DNA from: Hypomyces perniciosus
Lineage: Eukaryota > Ascomycota > Sordariomycetes > Hypocreales > Hypocreaceae
Assembly (NCBI GenBank): GCA_008477525.1
Contig: SPDT01000011.1
Coordinates: forward strand, 124,001-188,000
Length of the DNA stretch: 64,000 nucleotides
Reading direction: 5' to 3'
How positions within the stretch are numbered: the first letter of the stretch is position 1; each line of letters opens with the position of its first letter. Shown one piece after another: positions 1 through 11,375 of the stretch. Under the pieces are notes generated by a model. The model was not told the DNA's origin, searched no databases, and saw only the letters and a list, made by a program, of their open reading frames with translations. Both the position numbers and the translations under genes were made by a program.

Positions 1-801
1 ATTTTTAACTTTTAACTTGTACGTATGCGTACATACATACTGGGTCTTGTGTGTGTGGAATTGTATCTTTTTATTACAGTTATAATTTAACATCAATATA
101 TCGGATCGATTATTGTATTCTAGATATGTTTACTTGACACGATAGATGCCATCGTAGAAATTACTACGGCAGCAAGCTGTGAATTCCATTCTATCGCCCC
201 TCCCAGATAGTACCTATGCATTCCTCCTAAGGCGTTCGAGTAGCAGGCTGCTGGTGGGCTGCCTGGTTGCCATCCTTCTTTACCCCTCCTTCGTCCAACA
301 CAGAATCGACGGGAGACATGCCCGCCACCCATTCCTCCACCACATCCCTGTCAACGGATTCCATTGGCGACTCGGATATTGGTACAAGCAAAGGTAGTCT
401 AGTGGTGAATCTCCGAAGTGCTGGGCGTCGAGTGGAATTTGAGCGCCGTCGTTATTTCCACCTGACCTTTCATATTGAACCGAAATATAGTGTAGTGGTT
501 GAAGGATAAGCGATGATAACTTCGCTCGCATATGCATATACATATGTATCTCACACACACATACATATATATATATATTATGGAACGCCTTGTTGTCACC
601 GTTTCTTGGGAATATATTCCGCAAATAAGAGCCTCTAAAATAAGAATACGGCTGATTCAGGTTCTTGAAATATCCAAAAGGTGACTTTTAGACCATGATC
701 AGTAACTGACAAATCCGCCACTCAAATATGTACCATATATTATCCAAGTCTCGAAACCACTTCGACGTTTCGACTGGTTGTAGAAACTGAAGTCAGTGAC
801 C
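1..801. other. intergenic, AT-rich, microsatellite near 540-580
   Basis: No gene is supported here. Short open frames on both strands lack start codons in good context and have no recognisable domains. A mixed CA/TA microsatellite (alternating cacaca and tatata tracts) lies at about 540-580. The last 100 bases would hold the promoter of the gene starting at 802. Confidence 0.5.
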
Positions 802-2430
802 ATGGAAGAATACGAGAAGTTCAGACAAATGTCACTTGGCGCATTTTCCTGCGACTCCCTTTCCCTGCTGGGGGTAGCTTTGAGCGTGATTCAGAGGCGA
901 TACCCCAATGCTATCCGCTCATTGGCCACCAATGGGTCTGTGGTGTATCCATCTTTAGAAGATATTTCAGGTTTTGAAGTCCCGATGCCGCATACTGCCC
1001 CAGAATGGATAGGGTATACTTTTGGAATTTCACTTTTGCCTCCCATTGATGGCGGCAGCGTCATTGATGGCAGCAACATCAAAAAGTCAATATGGCATCT
1101 AGCCCGAGGCGATTGCGTCGAACAGGGCACGGTAGAGGCATATCTCAAGCTTCTTCGGCCAAAGTCTCTCAGTACACAGATTCTAAAGGTCCGAAATGTG
1201 CAGGATGTCATCGAGATCCAGGATGAAGGACTCGATCGGCCCACAATAATACCGTTTCAACGCGGAGATAATTGGGCCTTTGCTGTCGCGTATTCAGACT
1301 GCATTCACTGGTACAATAGCAGCGAGCACAACGACATACCAACGCCCTCAACTAGAGATTCAAGGAGTGTTGTAACTTGCTGGACCGGGCCAAGGCAGCT
1401 CAAGCCCGAAGACTCCGGGATATTCATGCTGTTGGGCATTCGGTGCATTCAACAAGGGACCCCACACCTGAGTCAACGAGCTGCTGATGCGGTGGCATCC
1501 TCCTTCCGTGACCGTATTATAATTGAGCTTCTCTGTGAGAAGATAGACCCGAGTGATGACGACTTCCAGGAGTTTCTGAGACAGGATGAAGAGCAGAGTC
1601 TCTTCGTCCACGATGCCATAAATACCACAGACCCCAGGCCACATGAAATCTCCGTGACTCCACCTCACATCCCTGGGTCTTGCACTACTCAAGATGTTGC
1701 TTCTCCATCGGTTGTTGAGGAATCGAGTTGGCCATGCCAGTCTTCCACACCTACCCCAGAGCGCTCACTGAGTCGTTCGTTGTCGGTTGCCTCCTGTCAA
1801 GCCTTCCCTGATCTCCGTAGGGATATCCTGCAGCACCTGAGCGAGGCGGCCTTTGCGTGTCGCTCTATGAGAGCCTCCACAGCCAATGACTTGGTGGTGC
1901 TTTGGCAATCGATGAAGAGAGGGCGTATAGGCAGTACACTCCACGAAAGATATAATGCCGTGTTATTCTGCGACAAGATGGACCAACTCCGGGGCGACAA
2001 CGATATAGACAGGGCAACGAGTTATCAAATAGATCAGCAATGTATCAAGGCCATGAGATCCATGCAGTCGCGATGTAAGTTTTGGAGAGACCTGTGCGAC
2101 CTTCGCCGGGAATGGGAAACAGGAAAGTATGCGTTGCTTCTCGCGATCCCAGACATCCCGGCCCGGAAATTACAGGAACAAAAAGATCAGCTCCTCTGCG
2201 AGTTAAGTTCCCGTCTTGAAAACAGAGTGGACCCACTTGGGGGTTGGCTCCAACAGGCACAGAGTCTGTGCAGCGCTATTGTTAACCACACGCTTCCCAA
2301 AGAAAACCTGATGATTGATCTCTATCATCTGAAGCAATATGAACCTATGACCGATTCTGCCTATCAAGCTTTCATGAGCCTAGACCCTCAAGCCAAAGTA
2401 CCAATTCCACGAGCTAGAGCTTCGAGCTGA
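802..2430 (+). CDS. Ulp1/C48-fold protein with substituted catalytic residues
   Basis: Single exon, 542 aa. The first in-frame ATG is at 802. Residues about 95-215 follow the layout of the Ulp1/SENP (C48) cysteine-protease core: a W.L..GD...Q..V..YL stretch, then NWAFAVAYSDCIHWYNS, then PRQLKPEDSGIFMLLGIR. In active family members these carry His-Trp, Asp and Gln...Asp-Cys-Gly. Here the aligned positions are Asn157, Asn172, Gln199 and Ser205, so the Cys, His and Asp of the triad are all replaced and only the oxyanion Gln remains. Active proteases of this family remove SUMO-like modifiers; this one is more likely a binding pseudoenzyme or a decaying copy. Residues 280-540 are a low-complexity Ser/Thr/Pro stretch and then a helical region with no recognised family. 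Fold assignment is by motif spacing only. Confidence 0.7.
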   Translation: MEEYEKFRQMSLGAFSCDSLSLLGVALSVIQRRYPNAIRSLATNGSVVYPSLEDISGFEVPMPHTAPEWIGYTFGISLLPPIDGGSVIDGSNIKKSIWHLARGDCVEQGTVEAYLKLLRPKSLSTQILKVRNVQDVIEIQDEGLDRPTIIPFQRGDNWAFAVAYSDCIHWYNSSEHNDIPTPSTRDSRSVVTCWTGPRQLKPEDSGIFMLLGIRCIQQGTPHLSQRAADAVASSFRDRIIIELLCEKIDPSDDDFQEFLRQDEEQSLFVHDAINTTDPRPHEISVTPPHIPGSCTTQDVASPSVVEESSWPCQSSTPTPERSLSRSLSVASCQAFPDLRRDILQHLSEAAFACRSMRASTANDLVVLWQSMKRGRIGSTLHERYNAVLFCDKMDQLRGDNDIDRATSYQIDQQCIKAMRSMQSRCKFWRDLCDLRREWETGKYALLLAIPDIPARKLQEQKDQLLCELSSRLENRVDPLGGWLQQAQSLCSAIVNHTLPKENLMIDLYHLKQYEPMTDSAYQAFMSLDPQAKVPIPRARASS

Positions 2431-3004
2431 AGTACCAATTTCACGATAAATAGACTTTCTATTCTCGGAACATACGCAATCTATATAATACGCTTACTAT
2501 TCCTATGTATATTAGATATAGCGTTTTTTTTTTCTTTTTTTTTTCAGTTGTTAAAATTTGCATAATGTTGTTGGTTTGAAGATTCGGACCCTTCGCTGTT
2601 AGCTTAGTTAAATAGCAATGAAGCGCAATACAGACCTCCCTACTCACGCAGCCTAGCCCGCTACGCATTGTATCTGTCTTTGGGTAAATGGCAGGCAGAA
2701 ACCTTTCCTGTATGGTTCTTGCTATGCTGCGCAAATTGGCCTACCCCTGGGCTGAATGTTTCCGTCCCACCATCAGCGTATAATTTAGTCTATTATTGTT
2801 GCCGATTGATGGCAATGTGACTTTGTCCTCTGACTGTGTATTCTCACTGCTGTCAGCATTTAGACTAGCGGACGAAAAGCACTGGGAGTGACAGCGCTAG
2901 ATAAGAAAAAGAGCCTATTGGAGCAAGATGCTATTAGTACCCACCATTCCCTGTCCCGTATCCCTCATGCGAAGAGTAACGAGACAGGTTATCTCACCAT
3001 CAAA
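2431..3004. other. intergenic with poly-T tract
   Basis: No supported gene. A T-rich tract (about 24 bases, with a single C) lies near 2526-2547. The 150 bases before 3005 are the likely promoter and 5' leader of the secreted protein gene. Confidence 0.5.
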
Positions 3005-3875
3005 ATGATTCCGATATTTCCCCTCCTTTTCGCCATCTTAGCCAACGCTACATGCACTCGCTGGTCCGATGTCTGGGAAGTCTTGCGAAACGACACGGTC
3101 GACGAAGCTGCCAGGATCCTTGGCCTTCCTGACTATCGAGCCATCCAAGAAAGAAATCCGGGGATAAATACGGCATTCATCGCTCCGGGGCAAACCTACG
3201 ATGTCCCATTTACAACCCCCATCGCTCCACCAGGAACTTGGGTAACAACTGGTTGCTCGCACATTCTCTATCTGAGAAGCCAATCAGACCCAACCCATCG
3301 AAATACAGACGTATCTACGGAGACGTCTGAATCGTCTTTATGTCCTTCCACGACAACGGAATCGTCAAACAGAAGGTCTACATCATCTACTCGGACCTAT
3401 TCGCCAACGTATTCGAGCTCGCAAAGTAGTCAACCAGCCAGCCGCACCGATGCCCCTAGAGTGATAAGTGCGTGCCACCCCTCAGGGAAATTCCCCAAGA
3501 TAAAAGACACCCAAAGTGATTTCGCGACGCGATTCTGCAGCCATCATGAAAACTCTACACTGAACAGTAACAGCCACATGATCGTCGATTTATTTGACGC
3601 TGATGGTCAGGGCCACTTTCATCTCTATTCTGTCGGGTGGATCACAAGTTGCCAACTCAAGTCTTCCCAGACCGTCAAAGGTCCACCACAAATGCGATGT
3701 GGCTTTGCCATGAAGACGGTAGCCTTCGAGGCATGTGCGTAACAGTAGCATGTAGAAAAGGCATTAATAATTCCAAGCTAATAAGCTAATAGGCGACAAC
3801 GGAGGCATGGGTGGCTTCGTTGACATAGACTGTTTGAGATATGATTACCGGCCCCTTTCACCAGTCAAATATTAG
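3005..3875 (+). CDS. secreted LysM-like protein with six-cysteine C-terminal domain
   Basis: Two exons (3005-3734, 3793-3875), 270 aa. The start is the ATG that opens a signal peptide (MIPIFPLLFAILANATC); the longer open frame upstream has no ATG. Residues about 18-75 resemble a LysM fold: WEVLRNDTVDEAARILGL, ERNPGINT, then APGQTYDVPF, matching the family's GDT...N...GQ.Y.VP skeleton. A Ser/Thr-rich linker follows, then a domain of about 110 residues with six conserved Cys that recurs at 48.1 and 54.1 kb. The intron (58 nt, GTGCGT..TAG, CTAAT branch site) splits the fifth Cys codon (T|GC) and is supported because exon 2 restores DNGGMGGFVDIDCLRYDY, which is matched in the paralogue at 54.1 kb. 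LysM proteins bind chitin or related glycans outside the cell; a role here is inferred. Confidence 0.75.
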
Positions 3876-4813
3876 TGACGCTCTCCTACCTCATTGTTAT
3901 GACCGGCAAAGAGGTGGGATGAAGTGTGGTCTAGTAGGTATGCGACTATACGGCAGCAAACCGGTTTAAGGAGCCTAAACAGTGATACTATCTTACGTGA
4001 AATACGTGTTCAATTTTTTTTTCTTGGTGTCTTTTTCTTCTTTGTACAAATCGAGGCGGAAGCTACGTGTTGGCCGTGGGGCGTAAAGACGTATGACTCG
4101 GTAAAGGGATTCTTAAATGTAGCTGTTCCTCATTGAAAAGGCAGCATCGCTTTATAAATTATTGTCGCTTTTCTACTTGCTTGTTTTCATCCACAGATGC
4201 TGGCCCAACTGAACCCGCTTCGCTGGATGATAGCAGCGCAATTTATAACCTGTTAAAGTGACCATTGTACCATGTGCACAAAGTAGAGCTATTCTGTATG
4301 TTCTTATGTACACACAGTAAATAAAGACTATGTCCAACACCTTCCTCAAACTACTTTATGCAGTCAGCTAACTTGGATCTGAGAAAAGTCAAGGCAATAA
4401 ATTCTATCCACAGCGCTCCAGTCACGCATCTATCCACGCCTATGGCCAGAGTCAGTAGCCCAGCCCTGTACGTCTGCGCCACACGCGGCCTGGCTCAATT
4501 AGCGCAAGCTAACGTTGCGCGCAGGCCAAATAGCAAGTGTCCAGTGCGGCTGTCGCGTACAAGCCAGCGCCCAAACAGAACGAGGCCAATACGCACACCC
4601 ATCATACAGCCCAGTCCTCTACTCATATGTTACGGCAACTGCGCGTGTCAACGCATTCGCGCCTGTTGGCCTTCGACGTCCAGTAGATGCTTGGATCTGC
4701 TCACAGAGATCCTCTGAATGAAACATAACACGCTAAGAAGCCTTGGTATATTATTACGTCATGGGCGTTTTGGATGCGATCACGACAGCTTAGGCAACTT
4801 GATCTGCGCTTTA
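3876..4813. other. intergenic, no supported gene
   Basis: Several overlapping open frames around 4358-4721 sit in a locally GC-richer patch, but none has a recognisable domain and they overlap one another in different frames. The segment also holds the 3' flank of the minus-strand DUF3723-like pseudogene. Confidence 0.4.
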
Positions 4814-7708
4814 TTATCTCTTGTGTCTGCCACTATCTTCATGTCGACCGTCAGTAGCCTGAGACGGGCGCCGCACCACAATCGTATGACTACCATTACT
4901 AACAACGTTGCGGAAACAATTTTCTGCGCTCAATATATTACCCTCCTTGTCAAACAGATAGTAACCCTTGTTCTCATACTTCAGCGCCAGCCGCCCTACC
5001 GGCGAAGGATCCAATGGGTTCACTTCGACAGTATCTGCAATAACCAGCGTTTCATCAGGTTCTAGATTGATGAAGTCGATGCGCACCGTCGGTGTTGACT
5101 CGCTCCCATTTCCTCTAGCTACTTCTTCTGCTGCAGCCACTATGGCTTCCTGGTGTTCCCTGTTGGGATCGTGCGCCAAAAACTCGTCAAAGGTGAGCCG
5201 TGTGCTTCGATCTGTCCGATGCAGTACAATTTGAGTCTCTGCTCCTCTTGGTTTCGATGTGACCGGTATAGGTTGTATCGGAGCGTCTGCTTCTTTTGGC
5301 GTGGGTTGCGTGGCTAGCTCAACTGTATGTTCCCTAGCCATGTGAGCCAGCTGCTCTCTTTCCCTTTCCCTTTCCCTTTCCCTCGTAATATCGGCTTGTT
5401 TTTCTGCAAGCAATTGAGCTACCGCCCTTCGCTCATCCTTCAGCTTACGTTTCTCCTGGTCCACCATTACCTTTAACCGATCCAACCTCTCCTGCTCCAA
5501 AACTGAGTCTTTCCGTAGTTTCTTGAGTCGCACATTCTGGTCATGTATCTGTTGATTGATCCTGTCTAGCCTTTCCTGCTTTGAAACTTCATCTTTCCGT
5601 AGCTCCTCGAGTCGCAGACTCTGATCTTGTATCTGTTGATTGATCTTGTTGAATCTTTCCTGCTGTAAAGCTTCGTCTTGCGCCAACTGCTCGAGTCTCG
5701 ACCTCTTGTCCTGCACTTGCCGGGACGCATCGCGAAGGTTTGCCTGCTCCGATTCGAGCTCCTGCCTTGTGGCAGCTAAGGTTATGTCCTCCTCACCGAT
5801 CGTCATCAGCTTGCTGCTGTTTCCAGAGAGCTCAGAGAGCTCAGACTGCTCGCATTCGATGGACGCATTGCCTGCCATTACCACGTCCTCTCTCGCAGTA
5901 TTCTCATCTGTAGAAATATCTCCAATGGACGGAGGAACTCCAAAATACGCACAGTAAACGGACCATTGAACAAACGTCGATGTCATTTCTCCCATCTCGA
6001 CATCAACCTCATCGTGCATCCGTGGTAAAAAGAGCCGGACTTTGACGTAATCATGATCGGTGTTGTTTGGTCGGCCGTGTCGCTTTGGTGGCTGGTCGAC
6101 CTCTCTTATTCCATCTCCCGCTTCGTCTGCCGTTCCGTCCGCAGAAGTTGGCACAGCAGCCGCAAAGGCATCTAGTATTTGCTGTATGCATCTCTCCGGA
6201 TCACGAAACTCATATCGTCCGGGCTTACGGGCTGTGAGGAGCGCGCTTTCGGCAATATTTCGGTCGGTAGATTTGCGTAAGATCTCGTCGAGCTTGTCTG
6301 ATTCGAACCCAAGCTGCGAAGCGAGAGACGCGAACTCGTACAATGCTGTTTGGTCCGCCTTCGTCCGCGAGAGTGCCAAAAGATCTTTCCTTTACGTATC
6401 GGCAGGCAAATCTTTGTAATTGCGAAAGGCTGCTAGCCATAGCTGTCGAATCCCAAGATCCAGACGAGTGTTGCTGTCGCCTGCAACGCTTCCAAAGGTT
6501 GTCTCAGACAGCTGAATGACGCACCGATCCCTCCTTTGGTTCGCATCGCTGAATATTCCTTCCAGACAGCCAGCTATTGTGTCTTTTCTCCCCACGTCCA
6601 GTATATTCCTGATACAGCTGGCGGCATCACCAAGTAATTTTCGGTCTTCAAAAAACGTGAATAGAGACGGGATAAGGCAGCGCCGGGAAGCGCTGCAAAC
6701 CCTCGACCAAAGCTCTTGACGCTGCGGGGCAGAGAAGTTCTCAAAAATTCCACCACTTCTCAGCCGCGCTAGGAGCATGTTACGGTCTCCCGAGTGATCT
6801 GCCGCATAGCTGCCTTGTTACCGTCGCAAACGTCATGCCACCATCTGTAAATATGTTTCAAGTACGCCAGGTTTTGCTATGTAATTATGAACGTTAATGC
6901 CAACGGTGAACGAATTCGGGTGCACTACCTCGTCACACTTCATGCCCAGCAATTGGTGTATAACGCTTAGTCGGAAGCCCCCGAACAGCCCCGGCATGTC
7001 GAGAAGGGCATCAAATGCAGCGCTGTATTTTTTATTCTTCGAAAGTTGGTCGAAGAGTCTCCGGCTATTAACATTCGTTGCGAGTCGAGCTAACCATAAG
7101 TTTTCGAAAAAAGTGTTTTCCTCTCCATGATATCCTTGGAACTGCCTGATCGTAACATAAAATTCTCCATCGTCAGGCTTCTTCTGGTAATCATAACCAT
7201 CAGCGAGTAGAAGTCGCAAGTCGTCACTTAGGTCTGTAAAAAGTGAGTACGGACAACCAGATTAGCCATGCGACGCACCATCAAGGTAGAGATCGACTAC
7301 CCATCTCTTCTTCGAGCCTTGAAGCACCTCGTCAGCTGCCGAAAGTCGATCGTGACCGTCAAGGCACTGTATTTTAACGTCAGGAGGGAATTCTAGTTCC
7401 GGGTATGGTAGAGTGTCAGCCATAAGACTTCCGCTGGGAATCGAGACGCTAGCTATTGCCGCTTCTAGAACCTGCTGGCTAACAAGAGCCTTGACATGAT
7501 GGCGTCTATCCTCCTTGCGACAACCATTCTCTTGGCGAAACATCCTCTTCATCGCGTCGACATGGCTGTTCTTAGAACCCGCGACGTTTTCATGCGCCAG
7601 ATCTCTATACTGCAAAGCCGTTATGCGTAGGCTTGCAGTTCCACAGTACTTTGTTCGTCGTTCCTCCTCAATACGACGATTTACCGTCGTGAAATTTTGG
7701 ACAGTCAT
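4814..7708 (-). pseudogene. DUF3723-like fungal gene, disabled by a stop and a frameshift
   Basis: Minus-strand gene starting at the ATG at 7708. Exon 1 (7708-7279) holds KYCGTASLRITALQY and IQCLDGHDRLSAADEVL. A 45-nt intron (7234-7278) joins it to DLSDDLRLLLADGYDYQ and the following helical repeat-like region. A second intron (6845-6911, weak GTTCAC donor) is needed to reach WWHDVCDGNKAAMRQITRETV; otherwise there is a 1-nt shift. At about 6779-6783 the frame breaks before MLLARLRSGGIF. An in-frame TAA at 6392-6394 is followed by 524 open codons in the same frame with no nearby ATG, so it is a true internal stop. The C-terminal half has a long coiled coil built on a repeated QERLDRINQQIHDQ unit, an (RE)n run from a TTTCCC hexamer tract (5358-5383), and a folded tail ending in an ENCFRNVV stretch. 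The family call is from memory of the motif order; its function is unknown. DUF3723 genes are reported as Starship cargo. Confidence 0.65.
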
Positions 7709-9140
7709 GGCATGGGGTTTCGCAGAGATCAGAGAAGACAGGACGATCGAAGCATCAATACGGGTTTACAAACCTTCTTGTATGCCCTAGTGTTGCTCGC
7801 AATTCATCCAAATCTGGCTGCTGGTGCTGGCTTTTGCCCATTTCAAGCCGCGCTAGCTAGCAATTGTCTACTCACAAAATGGCGCTTCGATCTCCATCGA
7901 AGCCACAGGGCCTAACTTTTATAGACTTTCTCAAATCGCGGTACATAAAGAAATAACATGTTAAAGACACCGAATCGACTCTAGAAACGCAGCATAACCC
8001 AGGTTGAGCCACACCAGGATCGTCAAGGCGAATTAAGACGGCCGTTGGCAACCCTTATTGATAATCCCAAGTTTGCTGCTATTACAGGGTAAGTGCGCAG
8101 CCTTGAAGATGGAGGATAACACTTCGGCTCGATGCACCAGTTCATCTTAGTGGGGGGGGATCAAACTATGTCTTCGGATTTTGCATGCCAAATGAACCAA
8201 AGGCCTTTCTAATCTAGTTTATCCCGCATTAGGTACTCCGTAGTCTAAGCTCTAAACTTAATAATGAACGTGCACTCCCGTCTCAAACACGAAAACAGAA
8301 CAATATTGACAAATAAAGAAAACGGAGCTAGGGAAATAACTGCAGCTTAGACGTCCTTCATGGCTCTTCGCCGCACCCGATTCTTTTCAACTTTTGCCGG
8401 GCATCATAGGAACTCACCGACCCAGCTTCCCATGGTAGCAGGATTCAGTCCCTGCGGCAGACTTTTTCAATCCCAGCCCTCGCGCTCGTTTCTCCAAGGA
8501 CCTTACTGAGGCTCGACACGGTAAGCATATGGATACCCTTCTCGCGAAACCTCACGCAGCAGTCTGCGGGTAGATCCTTCCAGTTAGCAGCCACGTTCTT
8601 CCGCTGCACCTGTGACTTTGTTACCCAGAGGGGCTCGTCAAAGAATCCGACCACAACTGGCGGAGGCCCTCACTTCTCCCAGCTTTGTATCCTATCACGT
8701 TGGAGGAGGGTAATACCACCATTCACGCAGTGTAAGATGTAAGAAAGTAATGGCAGTTCCGCAAGTTCTCAAGCTGGTGTATAATATATTAAGGAGAATA
8801 TGGCCTTACCAACCTCGCTCACATAATCGTGTTGCGTTGCTGTGTCGTTGAGCTGCCTTCCTAACGCATGGATACCACCTAATACCCCACGAAGTCCTAC
8901 CCCACGAAGTACATGTAAAAACATGCTCTTGTGACTGAGCTCCCGAGTTAACCTACAATACATGGGCAATTGCGACGCGCTAATTGATAGGTGTTATTTA
9001 CACAAGATGTATAAAAAATATCATATTTTATCTCATTTCTTTAGGCTGGCTTGTTCACCTAATATGTAATGTCGTACAAGAACCCTATCCAAATCAGAAA
9101 CAAATACATTGAATTGGGTTGTTATTGTACCGATATCCAT
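7709..9140. other. intergenic, no supported gene
   Basis: Short minus-strand open frames at 8445-8654 and 8769-8969 have no recognised domain and no clear splice partners. A copy of the 9-mer TACTCCGTA lies at 8234-8242. Confidence 0.4.
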
Positions 9141-9452
9141 TTAAATGGCTGTGGAATTTGCCAGCCACTTCTTACGCTCCCGATCCATGCAACTCTGAGC
9201 ATCTCTGCAAACAATCGACATCTTGCCAGCTACATCGGCCGACTCCATCATGATTTGGTAGAGTGAGTTCCACACAGAACGGCTTGCATCCAGCTCACGC
9301 TGTATAGCATCCCGCTCATCTTGAAGGGCCTTCATCTCGTATAATTCTTGAATTTTGGCTTGTTCAGATAGTCTGTCGACAAGTTCTTCGAGTTCAAAGG
9401 CGTCTGAGTAGACACTCGACGTCGGTCTCGGTTGGAAATATTGGGAAGCCAT
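9141..9452 (-). CDS. small coiled-coil protein, unknown
   Basis: Single open frame of 103 aa from an ATG at 9452. It is strongly helical and charged, with a heptad-like stretch (LEELVDRLSEQAKIQELYEM and DERDAIQRELDASRSVW) predicted by eye to form a coiled coil, and no signal peptide or membrane segment. No family is recognised. A similar-sized coiled-coil gene lies at 56872. It could be an exon of a larger gene; no upstream exon with a good splice site was found. Gene status rests on the good ATG, the amphipathic pattern and the lack of a competing frame. Confidence 0.45.
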   Translation of the reverse strand: MASQYFQPRPTSSVYSDAFELEELVDRLSEQAKIQELYEMKALQDERDAIQRELDASRSVWNSLYQIMMESADVAGKMSIVCRDAQSCMDRERKKWLANSTAI

Positions 9453-10563
9453 TACAAATCATTCAAGACCCCACGCTGTCCGGCTGAAAATCTGGCTATT
9501 GAATACCAGGGAATGAAATCTATAAGCCCAGTTTATATACTCCGTAGGACGCACGGGAATAAGGCTGTAACAGACAGTCCTATTTTATCCCCATCACCAG
9601 GATTTGCCCATTAGTAACCTTTCGCTTTAGTGGGTCCACGGGTCAAGGCTAAACAAATTTAAAAGCAAACTTCAATACTCCATACATTGTACAAATTATG
9701 TCACTGCCCCCATTGGCTATGATGAATCTAACGCTTAATGTATAATCGTTGTGGCATAGAGGCCTGCATAGTAATATTATGTTTAATTGATGATTCCGAT
9801 ACACTGTACATATGCCCCTTGAAACCCTTTTAAGAATTATGTGAGGGTAACTTGGAATGCTTGAGGGCGCCCGGTAATACTTTCTGACCGTTACCCACTC
9901 TTTCTTTATTTGCTTCACCCTTTCTGGATTTGGCATTTCGCCTCTCAGAATATAGTCAAGGGAGGCTAGTGTAAATCACACTATCGGAACTTTCCTTGAA
10001 AAAGGACACCAAACAATGGTCGAGTGGTCCGCCTTGGTTGGTTTCCGTCATTACTCTAACTGTTATATACATCAAACCTCTCCATCTTTATGTATCTTCA
10101 GCATTGCGCTGTCGTGCGCTTCTAGCTTTCAAAGGCAGCCCGTATATGACCCAAATGTAGGTTCACCTTTCAAACTGCATGTAAAAGTAGACAAGAGGGT
10201 GCACAACCATAACATATAAAGTACTACAACAGGCCAGGACCACATTCTCTGCTAGGCAATCGCAGCATAGCCTGATGCCGAGAAGCAAGTTGTCGACTCT
10301 TTGCCTCAATCACAACAAGGTCGGAAGCGTCTGAGTAGGGCGTGAGAGCCGGACAAAGAACGGTGGTTCAAATGCCATATGTAATGTGAGGGCGTGTGAT
10401 AATTGTGGATGTGACGGTACGTACTGTGAGCTGAGTGCGGACAGCATCTTATTGCTATGCACGAATATATATACATAACCAAGTAGACCGTAAATCTTCA
10501 CTTACGAGCACATTTAACTCTTATTCGTCTTTTTCTCCCTGGTGATTTCCTCCGGCAGAAAAG
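9453..10563. other. intergenic, no supported gene
   Basis: No supported gene. A TACTCCGTA 9-mer is at 9538-9546. The 60 bases before 10564 contain TATA-like and CT-rich stretches that could belong to the promoter of the next gene. Confidence 0.4.
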
Positions 10564-11375
10564 ATGAGTAGTTCCGACCAAGAGCTAGTTACTGATGCAC
10601 TTGATGTTGAAGCTCAGTCAACCGAAAATTCTGGTAACGTCCCTCAATCGTCACTCTGACTGGGCATTTCAGCACTGACTAGCTCTAAGATAGCGATTGG
10701 TCGGGCACAGCAAGTGACAACATGGGCAGTCTGGCCGATTTCATCGTTCCTGATGACGCAGACCCCGCCGACGCCCCTCAAACGCCGGATGGACAACCAC
10801 TAACGTCAAGCGATGACTCTAGCCCAGATGAGGAGACTTCTTTCAAAATGGAGAGGGACCCGAGGCGTGGAAGACACCGGCGAAGGATATCCGCGTTAGA
10901 TAGAGCTGTCGAATGCAGCAGAGCATTGCACAACACCATCATCGGCACTTCAAGCACGTCTCGCAGCGCAAGATCCAGGCAGCCGATGCAGCGCTGTCTT
11001 CGTCAGTGTGCTAAGCACATGGAGGAAGCGATTCTGACCTTTGAAGCAGTCGTGCGCAGTATGCGAAAACTGAGAAGCGAGATGTACCTGTATTCCGCGA
11101 TAGAGGAGCAGTACAGCGATCGTATCGAATGCTGTCCCCGACACCCTCGTGCTTCTGGATCGTGGCATCCGTCTGCGTGTCGTGATGATTCGCGAACTTC
11201 AAGTGGCGGCCTCTCGGAAGGTGAATGTTGTGCGAAAACACTTAACGAGCCAATACAGTTGCGCGCGGTCGGCAATGGCACAGATTGTGATAGGCCATCA
11301 CTGCGGCGAAGTTCAGGAAGGCGGAGAAGCAAGCGGCTGTTGTTGAACCTTAATGCGCGCCCTGCGGCTGCATGA
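10564..11375 (+). CDS. acidic N-terminus, basic C-terminus protein, unknown
   Basis: Two exons (10564-10633, 10690-11375), 251 aa. The 56-nt intron (GTAACG..AAG with a CACTGAC branch site) is supported because it joins an acidic N-terminus (SSSDQELVTDALDVEAQ) to DSDWSGTASDNMGSLADFIV without a frame break, and the exon-2 frame is open well past it. Residues 1-75 are acidic and disordered. Residues 90-150 are helical (CSRALHNTIIG, MEEAILTFEAVVRSMRKL). The C-terminus is Arg-rich (RRSSGRRRSKR), possibly a nuclear localisation signal. A short acidic exon followed by a SLADFIV-like phrase is something I associate with nuclear fungal proteins of unknown role, but no function is claimed. Confidence 0.55.

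Noticed and set aside
4358..4721. Overlapping 119- and 68-codon frames in a GC-richer patch
   Set aside because: No domain, no splice structure, and competing frames of equal quality.
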